DNA of 64,000 nt from the NCBI RefSeq assembly GCF_036884845.1, contig NZ_CP145732.1, positions 2,542,001-2,606,000 of the forward strand. The letters are read 5' to 3'. The DNA is from Pseudomonas sp. MAG733B (lineage in GTDB: Bacteria; Pseudomonadota; Gammaproteobacteria; Pseudomonadales; Pseudomonadaceae). Below, piece by piece: positions 29,640 to 38,730 of the stretch; position 1 is the first letter of the stretch, and the number at the start of each line of letters is the position of its first letter. Under the pieces are notes generated by a model. The model was not told the DNA's origin. It saw only the letters and a list, made by a program, of their open reading frames with translations, and did not search any database. Position numbers and translations under genes: made by a program.

Positions 29640-30884
29640 ATGTTCAGACCGTTATCGATCTTTATCGGCACGCGCTATACCCGCGCCAAGCGCCGCAATC
29701 GCTTTGTTTCCTTCATCTCGATGACCTCGATGATCGGCCTCGCCCTGGGCGTGCTGGCGATGATCGTGGTGCTGTCGGTGATGAACGGCTTCCAGCGTGA
29801 AATGAGCTCGCGCATCCTTGGCATGGTGCCGCACGCGACCATCGTCGGCGTTAACCCGATTGATGATTGGCAACCCGTTGCAGCGGCCGCCATGAAGAAC
29901 CCGGAGGTCACCGCCGCCGTGCCGTTCACCGAGATGGAAGGCATGCTGTCCTACAAGGGCACGATGCAACCGATCCAGGTCAGCGGCGTCGATCCGGCGC
30001 TGGAAGGCCAGGTATCGATCGTCGCCAAACACATCGTCCAGGGGCGCCTGGATGCCTTGAAACCCGGCGAGTTTGGCGTGGTGATCGGCGAGATCACGGC
30101 GCGGCGCTTCCGCTTGAACGTCGGCGACAAGATCACCCTGATCGTGCCGGAAGTCAGCAATGCACCGGGCGGCATTACCCCGCGCATGCAGCGCTTGAAC
30201 GTGGTGGGTGTGTTCAAGGTCGGCGCCGAACTTGACGGGTCGATGGCCCTGATCCACGTTGCCGACGCCGCGCAGATGCAGCATTGGGAGCCGAATCAGG
30301 TACAGAGCGTGCGCTTGGCGGTGAAGGATCTGTACGCCGCGCCGCAAGTGTCGAGCACCATCGCCACAGGGCTGGGCGCCGCTTACAAGGCTGACGACTG
30401 GACCCACACCCAGGGCAGCCTGTTCAGCGCGATGAAGATGGAAAAAACCATGATCGGCCTGCTGTTGTTGATGATCGTCGCGGTGGCGGCGTTCAACATC
30501 ATCGCGACCCTGATCATGGTGGTGAACGACAAGGGCGCGGACATCGCGATCCTGCGCACCATCGGCGCGACACCGCGACAGATCATGGCGATCTTCATGG
30601 TCCAGGGCACCGTGATCGGCATCGTCGGCACCTTGATTGGCGGCGTGCTCGGCGTGATCGCGGCGTTGAATGTCAGCGAGATGGTGGGCTGGGTGGAGCG
30701 GGTCACCGGGCAGCACATCTTCAGTTCAGACGTGTATTTCGTCAGCAATTTGCCGTCTGAGTTGCAGGGCGGGGATGTCGCGTTGATCTGCACGGCTGGG
30801 TTTGTGTTGAGCTTCCTGGCGACTATTTACCCGGCTTGGCGTGCGGCGAAGATCGAACCGGCTCACGCGTTGCGGTACTCCTGA
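29640..30884 (+). CDS. lolE: Lipoprotein-releasing ABC transporter permease LolE
   Basis: 414 residues starting [19 protein letters not shown], nearly the same N-terminus as LolC, with one N-terminal and three C-terminal membrane helices around a periplasmic domain. A start at 29601 would place the terminator hairpin inside the gene and lacks support. The ATG at 29640 has only a weak ribosome-binding site. Which paralogue is LolC and which LolE is assigned from gene order. Confidence 0.92.
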   Translation: MFRPLSIFIGTRYTRAKRRNRFVSFISMTSMIGLALGVLAMIVVLSVMNGFQREMSSRILGMVPHATIVGVNPIDDWQPVAAAAMKNPEVTAAVPFTEMEGMLSYKGTMQPIQVSGVDPALEGQVSIVAKHIVQGRLDALKPGEFGVVIGEITARRFRLNVGDKITLIVPEVSNAPGGITPRMQRLNVVGVFKVGAELDGSMALIHVADAAQMQHWEPNQVQSVRLAVKDLYAAPQVSSTIATGLGAAYKADDWTHTQGSLFSAMKMEKTMIGLLLLMIVAVAAFNIIATLIMVVNDKGADIAILRTIGATPRQIMAIFMVQGTVIGIVGTLIGGVLGVIAALNVSEMVGWVERVTGQHIFSSDVYFVSNLPSELQGGDVALICTAGFVLSFLATIYPAWRAAKIEPAHALRYS

Positions 30885-30895
30885 GGATTACCTGT

Positions 30896-30927
30896 GCGAG
30901 CTCCGTTCCGGCAGGAGCGGAGCTCGC
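30896..30927. repeat. Long hairpin after lolE
   Basis: 14-bp arms (30896-30909 and 30914-30927) with one mismatch and a GGCA loop, between convergent genes. No T-tract follows; it may be a diverged REP-type element or a terminator. Confidence 0.5.
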
Positions 30928-30945
30928 CGCAAAGATGTTGCTCAA

Positions 30946-31389
30946 TCAGATTGCTGTTGGCCACTCGCTAAAATGAACATCCATGTTGGCAACACCCTCA
31001 ATTGATTCGTTGTTGTTTTTAACAGTGAACGAACATGTCGCTTTAAAACGTTTACGCGTTTGATCCAGTTCCAGCGTCAATGAACCATTTATGGCACCGA
31101 ACGCCGTCCACTGACTTTCCTTTCTTTCTTGATAGACCAGGCTTTTTATCATCGGGCCAGGAATCGTGTGGGTGCCACTACGAATGTTTGGATTCAAACC
31201 GAAATAAAACAATTGGGCATGCGGGGACGAGGTGTTGTTTTGCGCGGCGGTCAGTATCAGCGCGCCACCAGCAATGGTCGTGATGCGAGGGCTGTCGTCT
31301 GCGAAAGCACCCCGGTTGCCAAGTTGTGCGTTAAAGGTACTGGCGAGCATTGTCGGCGCTGCCGGTGTTGCGATTGTTTTTTCTTCCAT
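30946..31389 (-). CDS. Hypothetical protein
   Basis: 147 residues, not recognised. There is no signal peptide or membrane segment. The sequence is polar, with alternating hydrophobic residues suggesting beta structure (SLTLELDQTRKRFKATC) and Asn-rich turns. Base composition is AT-richer than lolE and copS on either side, hinting at acquisition or relaxed selection. The ribosome-binding site is weak (GAGAA). It lies between convergent lolE and same-strand copS and looks monocistronic. Confidence 0.6.
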   Translation of the reverse strand: MEEKTIATPAAPTMLASTFNAQLGNRGAFADDSPRITTIAGGALILTAAQNNTSSPHAQLFYFGLNPNIRSGTHTIPGPMIKSLVYQERKESQWTAFGAINGSLTLELDQTRKRFKATCSFTVKNNNESIEGVANMDVHFSEWPTAI

Positions 31390-31522
31390 GATTTTATTCT
31401 CGCAATAGGTATTAGTGAACTCTTGGTGAAGAGTGAAACAACTATATAGCGAGGATGATTTAATGAGGAACTATCATGTGGAGTTGTTTGTAATGAACTA
31501 TGTGGTTGGCTATGCGCAGGAT

Positions 31523-32872
31523 CTATGCACGCTTGTTGAACTGAATTATGAATGAAGTCGATTGTTGGCTGGATGTGCAGGAAATTTCACCACCGTGCGC
31601 ATGGACAATTGACCGGGTAATTGCCAGACCCAGTCCTGCGTGCTCACTGTCGCCTTTTCGCCGCGCTGGATCCGCACGATAGAAACGATCGAACAAGCGT
31701 GGAAGCAGGGTATCGGGAATACGATCACCGGTGTTTTCAAAACGTAGAATCGAACTGTCAGCCGAGTCGATGATAACCACTCGGATCAGGCCGTCTGGCG
31801 GTGTAAAACGTAGCGCATTGTCCAGTAGGTTGGAGAATGCCCTGCGCAGCATATTGCGATCCCCCTTTATGAGGCCGCTGCCTTCGCGACTTAATCCGAT
31901 CTGCGCGTCTTCGGCCAACGGTGCAAAAAATTCCAGCAAGAAATCGACTTCGTCGGCCAACTCCAACGGTTTGCACTGGGGCATCAGCAGCCCATGATCT
32001 GCCTTGGCCAGGTACAACATGTCGTTGACCAGTTGTGCCATCCACTGGAGTTCTTCGAGATTACTGTGCAGCGCTTCGCGATAGTCCTCTAGGGCGCGCG
32101 GGCGGGTGAGGGTGACCTGGGTGTGGGTCAGCAGGTTCGACAGCGGCGTGCGCAGTTCATGGGCAATGTCGGCGGAGAACGCCGACAGCCGTTGAAATGA
32201 GTCGTCGAGACGTTCGAGCATGGCGTTGAAGTGGTGGGCCATTTCCGCCAGTTCCGGCGGCATGTTTTCTTCTGGAAGGCGCGCATTGAGCGATTGTGCC
32301 GACACGCCGCTGGCGACGGCACTGATGCGCCGCAATGGCCGCAACCCGCTGCGCGCCGCCCAGGCACCGAGCAGGGCAGTGGCCAGGGCAGACAGGCCAA
32401 CGGTTAGCCAGATCAAGTGCTGCATGCGTTGCAGGAAATGTTGGTGATGGGTGATGTCCAGCAAAAGCGTCAGTTGCGGGGAGTCGGGTTTGTCTACGAA
32501 CAGCGGCGCATTGAGCACACGGTAGTCGGTGCCGTCGTCGTTGAGGGTCGACAGGCCCGGTGTTTGTGGGAGTTTGTCCGGCAGTAGCGTCGAGCTGTCG
32601 TACCAGCGTCGACCGTCGCTGCCGGTGATCCGCAACGAGAGATCTGCTTGCCGGCTCAACTCATCGGCCAGTTTGATTCCGCTGTCATTCGATTGAATGT
32701 CGTGCAGCGCGCGGCGCAAGCCAATCAGCTTGCCATCCAGTAGTTGCTGGTCGAGTTCAATGAAGTGCGTCTCGCTGGCGCGGCTGAACAACACTCCGGC
32801 AAACAGCGACACAACGGCGGTGCATGCCGCAAACAGTAGCGCCAGGCGGTTGCTCAAGGACAATCGGCGCAT
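31523..32872 (-). CDS. copS: Heavy-metal sensor histidine kinase, CopS/CusS type
   Basis: 449 residues: membrane helix about 8-30, periplasmic sensor about 31-150, second helix about 152-172, HAMP, H-box with phospho-acceptor His238 (ADIAHELRTPLSN), N-box NLLDNALRF and GLGLAI G-box. It belongs to the copper/heavy-metal kinase group by layout and neighbours. It overlaps copR by one base (TGATG). Position next to a copper-type cupredoxin matches copRS of P. aeruginosa. Confidence 0.85.
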   Translation of the reverse strand: MRRLSLSNRLALLFAACTAVVSLFAGVLFSRASETHFIELDQQLLDGKLIGLRRALHDIQSNDSGIKLADELSRQADLSLRITGSDGRRWYDSSTLLPDKLPQTPGLSTLNDDGTDYRVLNAPLFVDKPDSPQLTLLLDITHHQHFLQRMQHLIWLTVGLSALATALLGAWAARSGLRPLRRISAVASGVSAQSLNARLPEENMPPELAEMAHHFNAMLERLDDSFQRLSAFSADIAHELRTPLSNLLTHTQVTLTRPRALEDYREALHSNLEELQWMAQLVNDMLYLAKADHGLLMPQCKPLELADEVDFLLEFFAPLAEDAQIGLSREGSGLIKGDRNMLRRAFSNLLDNALRFTPPDGLIRVVIIDSADSSILRFENTGDRIPDTLLPRLFDRFYRADPARRKGDSEHAGLGLAITRSIVHAHGGEISCTSSQQSTSFIIQFNKRA

Positions 32873-33552
32873 CAGGCAGGACGCTCTTCAAGCACGTAAC
32901 CCATGCCGCGCACGGTGTGGATCAGTTTGTTGGGGAACTCATCGTCGATCTTAAGGCGCAATCGACGGATCGCGACTTCGATGACATTGGTATCGCTGTC
33001 GAAATTCATGTCCCAGACCTGGGAGGCGATCAATGATTTGGGCAGGACTTCGCCCTGGCGACGCAGAAGCATTTCCAGCAGGGCAAATTCCTTGGCTGTC
33101 AGGTCGATGCGCTGGCCGCCGCGTTCCACTCGGCGACGGATCAGGTCCAGGCGCAGATCGGCCAGTTGCAGGCTGGTGTCCTGGGTAGCGCTGCTGCCAC
33201 GGCGCAACAGGCTGCGCACCCGGGCCAGCAATTCGGAGAAAGCGAAAGGCTTGACCAGATAGTCGTCGGCGCCGAGTTCGAGGCCGTGAACCCGATCCTC
33301 CACAGCGTCGCGTGCGGTGAGAAACAGCACCGGCGTGTCCAGACCCGCGCTGCGCACCGCTTGCAGAATCTGCCAGCCATCGCGACCGGGTAGCATCACA
33401 TCGAGAATCAGCAGCGCGTACTCACCGCTCAACGCCATTTGCTGGCCGGTGATGCCATCGGCCACCAGTTCGGTGTTGAAACCTGCCTCGGCCAGGCCCT
33501 GGCGCAGGTAGTGGCCGGTTTTCGGTTGGTCTTCGACGATCAGCAGTTTCAT
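32872..33552 (-). CDS. copR: OmpR-family response regulator, CopR/CusR type
   Basis: 226 residues. The receiver domain has Asp51 (ILDVMLPG), Thr79 and Lys101 (LVKPF). The C-terminal winged helix ends [12 protein letters not shown]. The ATG at 33552 gives the family start MKLLIVEDQ; a TTG 6 bp upstream is less likely. It is divergent from the cupredoxin gene, with a cop-box-like inverted repeat between them that it probably binds. Confidence 0.87.
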   Translation of the reverse strand: MKLLIVEDQPKTGHYLRQGLAEAGFNTELVADGITGQQMALSGEYALLILDVMLPGRDGWQILQAVRSAGLDTPVLFLTARDAVEDRVHGLELGADDYLVKPFAFSELLARVRSLLRRGSSATQDTSLQLADLRLDLIRRRVERGGQRIDLTAKEFALLEMLLRRQGEVLPKSLIASQVWDMNFDSDTNVIEVAIRRLRLKIDDEFPNKLIHTVRGMGYVLEERPA

Positions 33553-33612
33553 GGGCAACTCAGGCTAAATGGAACCAACGCTTTATACCGCGGGCGACGG
33601 TGGTGCAGGCCA

Positions 33613-33643
33613 ACCTGACAAAGTTGTAATCTGGCTGTCAGGT
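33613..33643. promoter_or_regulatory. Cop-box-like operator
   Basis: TGACA-AAG-TTGTAAT (33616-33630) resembles the CopR box of pseudomonads. It lies within a perfect inverted repeat ACCTGACA (33613-33620) / TGTCAGGT (33636-33643). It is placed between divergent copR and the cupredoxin gene, so one site could serve both. Confidence 0.6.
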
Positions 33644-33707
33644 TGCGGGCAGCGGTGGAAGTTTAGAGTTTTCCACAGGCTGAACCTTATTTTGTTGGAG
33701 TACGACG

Positions 33708-34256
33708 ATGTTTCTGCGCAAATCTGTGCTGCTGGTCACCTGTGTGTTGGCATTGAATTCGCCGGTGTGGGCGTCGCCGGCGCATACCTATGACTTCGGT
33801 CAGCCGGCCCCGGCGTCCAAGGCGAGCCGCAGTGTCGAGGTGGTGATGGGCGACATGACCTTCACGCCCAAGGCCATCGACATCAAGGCTGGGGAAACCG
33901 TGCGCTTCGTGCTGGTGAATAAAGGTCAGTTGCTGCACGAATTCAACCTCGGTGATGCGGCGATGCACGCTAAACATCAACAGGAAATGTTGCAGATGCA
34001 GCAAAGCGGCATGCTGACGCCTACAGGCGTGAAGGAAATGGATCACGGCAGCATGGCCGGTATGGATCACGGTGCCATGGGACATGACACGAAGAGCGGC
34101 ATGAAACACGACGACCCCAACAGCGTGCTGGTGGAACCGGGCAAAACCGCCGAACTGACCTGGACTTTCAGCAAGGCCACCAACCTGGAATTTGCTTGTA
34201 ACATTCCCGGCCACTATCAGGCCGGCATGGTCGGCAAATTGACTGTCAGTCAGTAA
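33708..34256 (+). CDS. Periplasmic cupredoxin, copper-responsive
   Basis: 182 residues with a signal peptide (cleavage near VWA/SPA). The type 1 copper ligands are visible: His77 (LLHEFNLG), Cys164, His169 and Met174 (CNIPGHYQAGM). A Met/His/Asp-rich insert at about 111-134 (MDHGSMAGMDHGAMGHD) could bind extra Cu(I). It corresponds by content and position to the copper-induced cupredoxin beside queF in P. aeruginosa. TTGGAG precedes the ATG. It probably binds copper in the periplasm under CopR control. Confidence 0.88.
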   Translation: MFLRKSVLLVTCVLALNSPVWASPAHTYDFGQPAPASKASRSVEVVMGDMTFTPKAIDIKAGETVRFVLVNKGQLLHEFNLGDAAMHAKHQQEMLQMQQSGMLTPTGVKEMDHGSMAGMDHGAMGHDTKSGMKHDDPNSVLVEPGKTAELTWTFSKATNLEFACNIPGHYQAGMVGKLTVSQ

Positions 34257-34317
34257 GCACTCAAAGGTGGGAGCAAAGGCTGATAGAATCCGCTGATTCT
34301 TCAGTCAGGTTTCCGCC

Positions 34318-35148
34318 ATGCATCCCGCAGCCGAACACTCGCCGCTGGGCAAATCCAGCGAATACATCGCCACTTACACACCGTCCCTGCTGTTCCCGAT
34401 CCCGCGCACCGCGAAGTGGGCCGAACTGGGCCTGACGGCGCAAACCCTGCCGTACAAGGGTGTGGATTTCTGGAACTGCTTCGAACTGTCGTGGTTGTTG
34501 CCGTCGGGCAAACCGGTGGTGGCGATCGGCGGGTTCAGCATCCCGGCGGACTCGCCGAACATCATCGAGTCGAAGTCGTTCAAGCTGTACCTCAACTCCC
34601 TGAACCAGACGCCGTTTGCCGATACCGCCACCCTGGAAGCGACGCTGGTCAAAGACCTGTCGGCCGCTGCCGGTAAAACGGTCGGCGTGCGCGTCCGTAG
34701 CCTGAAAGAGGTCGAGGCAGAAGGCGTCGTTGCGTTGCCGGGTGTGTGCATCGATGAACTGGATATCAGCGTCAGCAACTACGAACATCCGCGTCCGGAG
34801 CTGTTGCGTTGCGATGATTCGCGCATTGTCGAAGAGAGCGTGCACAGCCACTTGCTCAAGTCCAATTGCCCGGTCACCAGTCAACCGGACTGGGGCAGCG
34901 TGGTGGTGGAGTACCGTGGTTCGGCGCTGGATCACGCCAGTCTGCTGGAGTACATCGTCAGCTTCCGCCAGCACTCGGACTTCCATGAGCAGTGCGTGGA
35001 GCGGATTTTCCTCGATCTGCAACGGTTGCTGAAGCCGGAGAAATTGACGGTGTATGCGCGCTATGTGCGACGTGGCGGGTTGGATATCAATCCGTATCGC
35101 AGCACTGAAACCGTACAGCTGCCGAACCATCGTCTGGTCCGCCAGTAA
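34318..35148 (+). CDS. queF: NADPH-dependent 7-cyano-7-deazaguanine reductase QueF
   Basis: 276 residues, the long tandem T-fold form. Catalytic Cys184 and Asp191 lie in [13 protein letters not shown], and the NADPH-site motif [11 protein letters not shown] is at 84-94. It reduces preQ0 to preQ1 in queuosine synthesis. Only 61 bp separate it from the cupredoxin stop, so readthrough from the copper gene is possible. No riboswitch was seen. Confidence 0.96.
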   Translation: MHPAAEHSPLGKSSEYIATYTPSLLFPIPRTAKWAELGLTAQTLPYKGVDFWNCFELSWLLPSGKPVVAIGGFSIPADSPNIIESKSFKLYLNSLNQTPFADTATLEATLVKDLSAAAGKTVGVRVRSLKEVEAEGVVALPGVCIDELDISVSNYEHPRPELLRCDDSRIVEESVHSHLLKSNCPVTSQPDWGSVVVEYRGSALDHASLLEYIVSFRQHSDFHEQCVERIFLDLQRLLKPEKLTVYARYVRRGGLDINPYRSTETVQLPNHRLVRQ

Positions 35149-35155
35149 CGAAACC

Positions 35156-35247
35156 CTGTAGGAGTGAGCCTGCTCGCGATAGCGGTCTGTCAGACACCAT
35201 TGATGTCGACTGCCATACCGTCATCGCGAGCAGGCTCGCTCCTACAG
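35156..35247. repeat. Inverted REP pair
   Basis: TGTAGGAGTGAGCCTGCTCG at 35157 onward and an inverted copy at 35221-35247 ending CTCGCTCCTACAG. It is the GCGAGC/GCTCGC subtype, with one base-pair mismatch in the first copy. Confidence 0.8.
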
Positions 35248-35274
35248 TGGATTGCATTTCAGACAGCAGACATA

Positions 35275-35306
35275 AAAAAGCCCCGCTATCGCTAGCGGGG
35301 CTTTTT
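35275..35306. terminator. Bidirectional terminator between queF and the DUF4404 gene
   Basis: Perfect 14-bp stem AAAAAGCCCCGCTA / TAGCGGGGCTTTTT with a TCGC loop, between convergent genes. Confidence 0.9.
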
Positions 35307-35319
35307 GCGTTTGGCGGGT

Positions 35320-35583
35320 TCAGATTCCCATGTTGACCAGGGCTTGCCCGATGTTGCGCAGGGTGCCGGCAAGGGTAGGGTGTTCGAGTTCGAAGCGTTC
35401 AACGGCCAGGTTTACGTTGTCGGCAATGCTGGAGTCTTGGGTTTTGGTTTCGAGCTCAAGCTCCAGTTCGATCTGTTGCATCAGAGTACGCAGGTCTTCG
35501 CGCTCGACTTCAGTCAGCGGAGGATTCTGTTCCAATTGCTCGCGCAGGGCATTGAGCTGTTCTTGCAGTTCGCGGGCAGGCAT
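35320..35583 (-). CDS. DUF4404 family protein
   Basis: 87 residues starting MPARELQEQLNALREQLEQ, strongly helical and Glu/Leu-rich with heptad-like spacing, so probably a small coiled-coil protein. The ATG at 35583 has AAGGA upstream, better than an in-frame ATG 33 bp earlier. Family assignment is from the overall pattern; the function is unknown. Confidence 0.75.
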   Translation of the reverse strand: MPARELQEQLNALREQLEQNPPLTEVEREDLRTLMQQIELELELETKTQDSSIADNVNLAVERFELEHPTLAGTLRNIGQALVNMGI

Positions 35584-35707
35584 GGCGTTCTTCCTTCTCT
35601 CGATTGGCACTGGCATAGACCGCAGCGTCAGGCCAAAGGTCTATGGCTGACCTTTAGATTAATCCACTCCCGCGTAACCTGCATGCTTCATAGGTGTTAG
35701 GCCGCGA

Positions 35708-36328
35708 TCAGGGCTTTTCGCCCTTGAGCCGACGCAGGCTGATATCCGCCAGGCAGGTGTCGAGTTCACCAAGATGATCGATCACCGAATGCACACCGAG
35801 ACCAAACAATTGCATCGTTGCCTTCCCTCGCTTGATGTCCCGTTCCTGCGGCGACAATGCCTGCCATTGCATGGGCGAAAGTCCGCAAAGCGAGCCGCAG
35901 GATGCCAGGCCGATGGTCCACAGACCTGCATTGAGCCCTGATTGCAGCAGGCGTGGCTCGCCGCTGACCAGCACGCAACCATCGAGTCGTTCGACATTCA
36001 GCTCCATCAGTGCCTGCCAGCACGCATTGGGCGCCGGCCAAGGTTTGATTGTTGCAAGGTGTTGCGAAGGTTTGACCCATTCCGGCAGGGCGATTGCCAG
36101 AGAATGGCTGAGGGCAGGGGGCAGTTCATCGAGCCAGGCGCAAGGTATTTGCTGGCGCTGCAAGCTGCGCAGGCTGTCGAGCGCGCCGGGGGTCGCCTCG
36201 GCGTGTTCGGCCAAATGGCCGCTGTTCAGACGCGTGTGAGCGCCGAAATCCACCAGGCAACCACTGAGGCCGAACAGCACGGCAGTCAGGTTCGGCGCGG
36301 TTTGAGGCTTGGTTTCGGCGTGCGGCAT
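35708..36328 (-). CDS. HAD-like protein lacking the catalytic aspartates
   Basis: 206 residues resembling phosphonatase-type HAD proteins. The N-terminal motif I reads LFGLSGCLVDFG where active members have L-F-D-x-D-G-T-x-x-D-x-G, so both the nucleophile and the acid/base Asp are replaced (Gly, Ser). A later region CVLVSGEPRLLQSGLNAG matches the motif IV area with Gly/Glu in place of paired Asp. Catalysis by the usual route looks impossible; it may be a binding or structural protein. A good ribosome-binding site (CAGGGA) argues that it is expressed. Confidence 0.7.
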   Translation of the reverse strand: MPHAETKPQTAPNLTAVLFGLSGCLVDFGAHTRLNSGHLAEHAEATPGALDSLRSLQRQQIPCAWLDELPPALSHSLAIALPEWVKPSQHLATIKPWPAPNACWQALMELNVERLDGCVLVSGEPRLLQSGLNAGLWTIGLASCGSLCGLSPMQWQALSPQERDIKRGKATMQLFGLGVHSVIDHLGELDTCLADISLRRLKGEKP

Positions 36329-36528
36329 GTCAACGTCCCTGAAATAGCCTCAAGGCTAAGGTCCGTCGGTGACAGTTGAGTGACATGGATGTGAATCGCT
36401 CACAATCGACAGGAACTACCCGCAGGCGTCCGGCTGCGATGCTGCCTAAAGTGGCGTTTCCGTCTTATACTAGCGGTCTTTGCGTCGAGCCCAGCGCTCG
36501 GCGACGGTACAGTCCAAGGAGTTTTTCT

Positions 36529-37218
36529 ATGCGCTGGAGCAATCATCTAGCTCAGTTTTGTGTGTGCGCCAGCGCGATGCTGGTTCCGTTCGTTGCCCAG
36601 GCAGCGTCGGAAGATGACCCTTGGGAAAGCATCAACCGCCCGATCTATAAATTCAACGACGTGCTCGATACCTATGCTCTGAAGCCTTTGGCTCAGGGCT
36701 ACCAGTTCGTGACGCCGCAGTTCCTTGAAGATGGCATCCACAACATGTTCCGCAACGTCGGCGATGTGACCAACCTCGCCAACGATATCCTGCAGGCCAA
36801 ACCGGCAGCGGCTGGTGTCGACACTGCACGCTTGATCTTCAACACCACCTTCGGCCTGCTGGGTTTCTTCGACGTCGGCACCAAAATGGGTCTGCAACGC
36901 AATGACGAAGACTTCGGCCAGACCCTCGGTTATTGGGGCGTAGGCAGCGGTCCATACGTGATGCTGCCGCTGCTCGGCCCAAGCACCTTGCGTGATGCAC
37001 CTTCGAAACTCGTCGACAGCTACACCGGCCCGTATCGCTATATCAACGATGTGCCGGTGCGCAATTCGGTCTTCGGCCTGAACATTGTCGATACCCGGGC
37101 GAACCTGCTGTCCTCCGAGAAACTGATCACTGGCGACAAGTACACCTTCATCCGTAACGCGTACTTGCAGAACCGTGAATTCAAGGTGAAAGACGGCCAG
37201 GTCGAAGACGATTTCTGA
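36529..37218 (+). CDS. mlaA: MlaA (VacJ) phospholipid-asymmetry protein
   Basis: 229 residues: signal peptide, mature start near EDDPWESINRPIYKFND, and the MlaA core GYWGVGSGPYVMLPLLGPS. It removes phospholipids from the outer leaflet of the outer membrane with porins and hands them to MlaC. CAAGGAG precedes the ATG at 36529; an in-frame ATG at 36376 lacks one. The signal looks cleaved by signal peptidase I after AQA rather than a lipobox, unlike E. coli MlaA. Confidence 0.92.
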   Translation: MRWSNHLAQFCVCASAMLVPFVAQAASEDDPWESINRPIYKFNDVLDTYALKPLAQGYQFVTPQFLEDGIHNMFRNVGDVTNLANDILQAKPAAAGVDTARLIFNTTFGLLGFFDVGTKMGLQRNDEDFGQTLGYWGVGSGPYVMLPLLGPSTLRDAPSKLVDSYTGPYRYINDVPVRNSVFGLNIVDTRANLLSSEKLITGDKYTFIRNAYLQNREFKVKDGQVEDDF

Positions 37219-37234
37219 TTTCTACCGGTAAAAA

Positions 37235-37260
37235 AGAAGGCGGCCATTGTGCCGCCTTCT
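37235..37260 (+). terminator. Terminator of mlaA
   Basis: AGAAGGCGGC / GCCGCCTTCT stem with a CATTGT loop, 16 bp after the stop, then GCATTTCTT. The T-tract is weak. Confidence 0.7.
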
Positions 37261-37548
37261 GCATTTCTTGACCGCGAACGTCCTTACTTTGAGTTTCGGT
37301 TTTGGCTGTTCTTATAACTCCCGGTGATTTGACACAAGTGGATGTCAAGCGACCATCGGCGTGAGCTTGAAACGCCTCGCGGATGGGAGTACCGTCTGCG
37401 CCTTAGAAGGGCACCTCTGGTGAACCTGTGTGTAGGGCAAGTGCTCGAAAACAGTGCGACAGAGAGGCTAGAAAGCGAATCCAGTAGTTTGAGCCGGGCC
37501 AAAATCCCGAGCCGCTACGCCAACCTAATTCTGGCGCCGTTTGCCCAC
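37261..37548. other. Upstream region of rssB with an operator-like palindrome
   Basis: 288 bp. It contains a possible promoter TTGAGT (37289-37294), 18 bp, TATAAC (37313-37318), and an inverted repeat TTGACA-N8-TGTCAA (37329-37348) just downstream. The frame of rssB stays open here, but no ribosome-binding site or domain supports coding. Confidence 0.5.
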
Positions 37549-38730
37549 ATGCCAAAAACCAGTGCCACGCTGCTGATAATCGATGATGACGAAGTAGTGC
37601 GCGCGAGCCTCGCCGCCTATTTGGAAGACAGTGGTTTCAGCGTCTTGCAGGCCAGCAATGGTCAGCAGGGTCTTCAGGTATTCGAGCAAGACAAGCCCGA
37701 CTTGGTCATCTGCGATCTGCGCATGCCGCAGATGGGCGGGCTCGAACTCATTCGCCAGGTCACCGAACTTTCACCGCAAACCCCTGTGATCGTGGTGTCG
37801 GGTGCCGGCGTGATGAACGACGCGGTCGAGGCATTGCGCCTGGGCGCGGCGGATTACCTGATCAAGCCTCTCGAAGATCTGGCTGTGCTTGAGCACTCTG
37901 TGCGTCGGGCCCTGGATCGCGCGCGCCTGCTGCTGGAAAACCAGCGTTACCGCGAGAAGCTGGAAAAGGCCAACCGCGAGCTCGCCGCCAGCCTGAACCT
38001 GCTCCAGGAAGACCAGAACGCCGGTCGCCAGGTGCAGATGAACATGCTGCCGGTCAGCCCCTGGGCCATCGACGAGTTCAAGTTCGCTCACCAGATCATC
38101 CCGTCGCTGTACCTGTCGGGTGATTTTGTCGACTACTTCCGGGTCGATGAGCGTCGTGTCGCGTTCTATCTCGCGGACGTTTCCGGTCATGGCGCCTCTT
38201 CAGCCTTCGTCACCGTGCTGCTGAAGTTCATGACCACGCGCTTGCTGTTCGAGTCCAAGCGCAGCGGCACATTGCCGGAATTCAAGCCTTCAGAGGTTCT
38301 TGGTCATATCAACCGGGGCCTGATCAGTTGTAAGCTGGGTAAACACGTCACAATGGTCGGTGGAGTCATCGACGAGGAGACAGGTTTGTTGACCTATAGC
38401 ATCGGTGGTCATTTGCCGTTGCCTGTGTTGTACACACCCGACAGTGTTCGTTATCTGGAAGGGCGTGGCTTGCCGGTGGGCCTCTTCAATGAAGCCACCT
38501 ACGAAGACCACGTGCTGGAGCTGCCGCCGACGTTCAGCCTGACGCTGATGTCTGATGGCATTCTGGACCTTTTGCCAGAACCCACACTCAAAGAAAAAGA
38601 AGCTGCGTTGCCCCAACGGGTCAAGGCAGCGGGCGGCAGCCTGGATGGTCTGCGGCAGGTTTTTGGATTGGCCACGCTAGGGGAGATGCCGGATGATATC
38701 GCCCTGTTGGTGTTGAGCAGGAATCTTTAA
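37549..38730 (+). CDS. rssB: Response regulator with PP2C phosphatase domain, RssB type
   Basis: 393 residues. The receiver domain has Asp56 (VICDLRMPQMGG), a connecting helix about 125-165 carries a coiled-coil-like stretch, and a SpoIIE/PP2C domain about 190-390 includes FYLADVSGHGASSAF and LMSDGILDLLPE with metal-binding Asp residues kept. In Pseudomonas, RssB controls RpoS together with an STAS antagonist, unlike E. coli RssB whose phosphatase domain is degenerate. The ATG at 37549 fits the family length. It overlaps the STAS gene by one base. Confidence 0.88.
   Translation: MPKTSATLLIIDDDEVVRASLAAYLEDSGFSVLQASNGQQGLQVFEQDKPDLVICDLRMPQMGGLELIRQVTELSPQTPVIVVSGAGVMNDAVEALRLGAADYLIKPLEDLAVLEHSVRRALDRARLLLENQRYREKLEKANRELAASLNLLQEDQNAGRQVQMNMLPVSPWAIDEFKFAHQIIPSLYLSGDFVDYFRVDERRVAFYLADVSGHGASSAFVTVLLKFMTTRLLFESKRSGTLPEFKPSEVLGHINRGLISCKLGKHVTMVGGVIDEETGLLTYSIGGHLPLPVLYTPDSVRYLEGRGLPVGLFNEATYEDHVLELPPTFSLTLMSDGILDLLPEPTLKEKEAALPQRVKAAGGSLDGLRQVFGLATLGEMPDDIALLVLSRNL

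Noticed and set aside
34257..34317. Possible preQ1 riboswitch before queF
   Set aside because: Only 61 bp are available, and no pseudoknot-like aptamer with an A-rich tail is visible.
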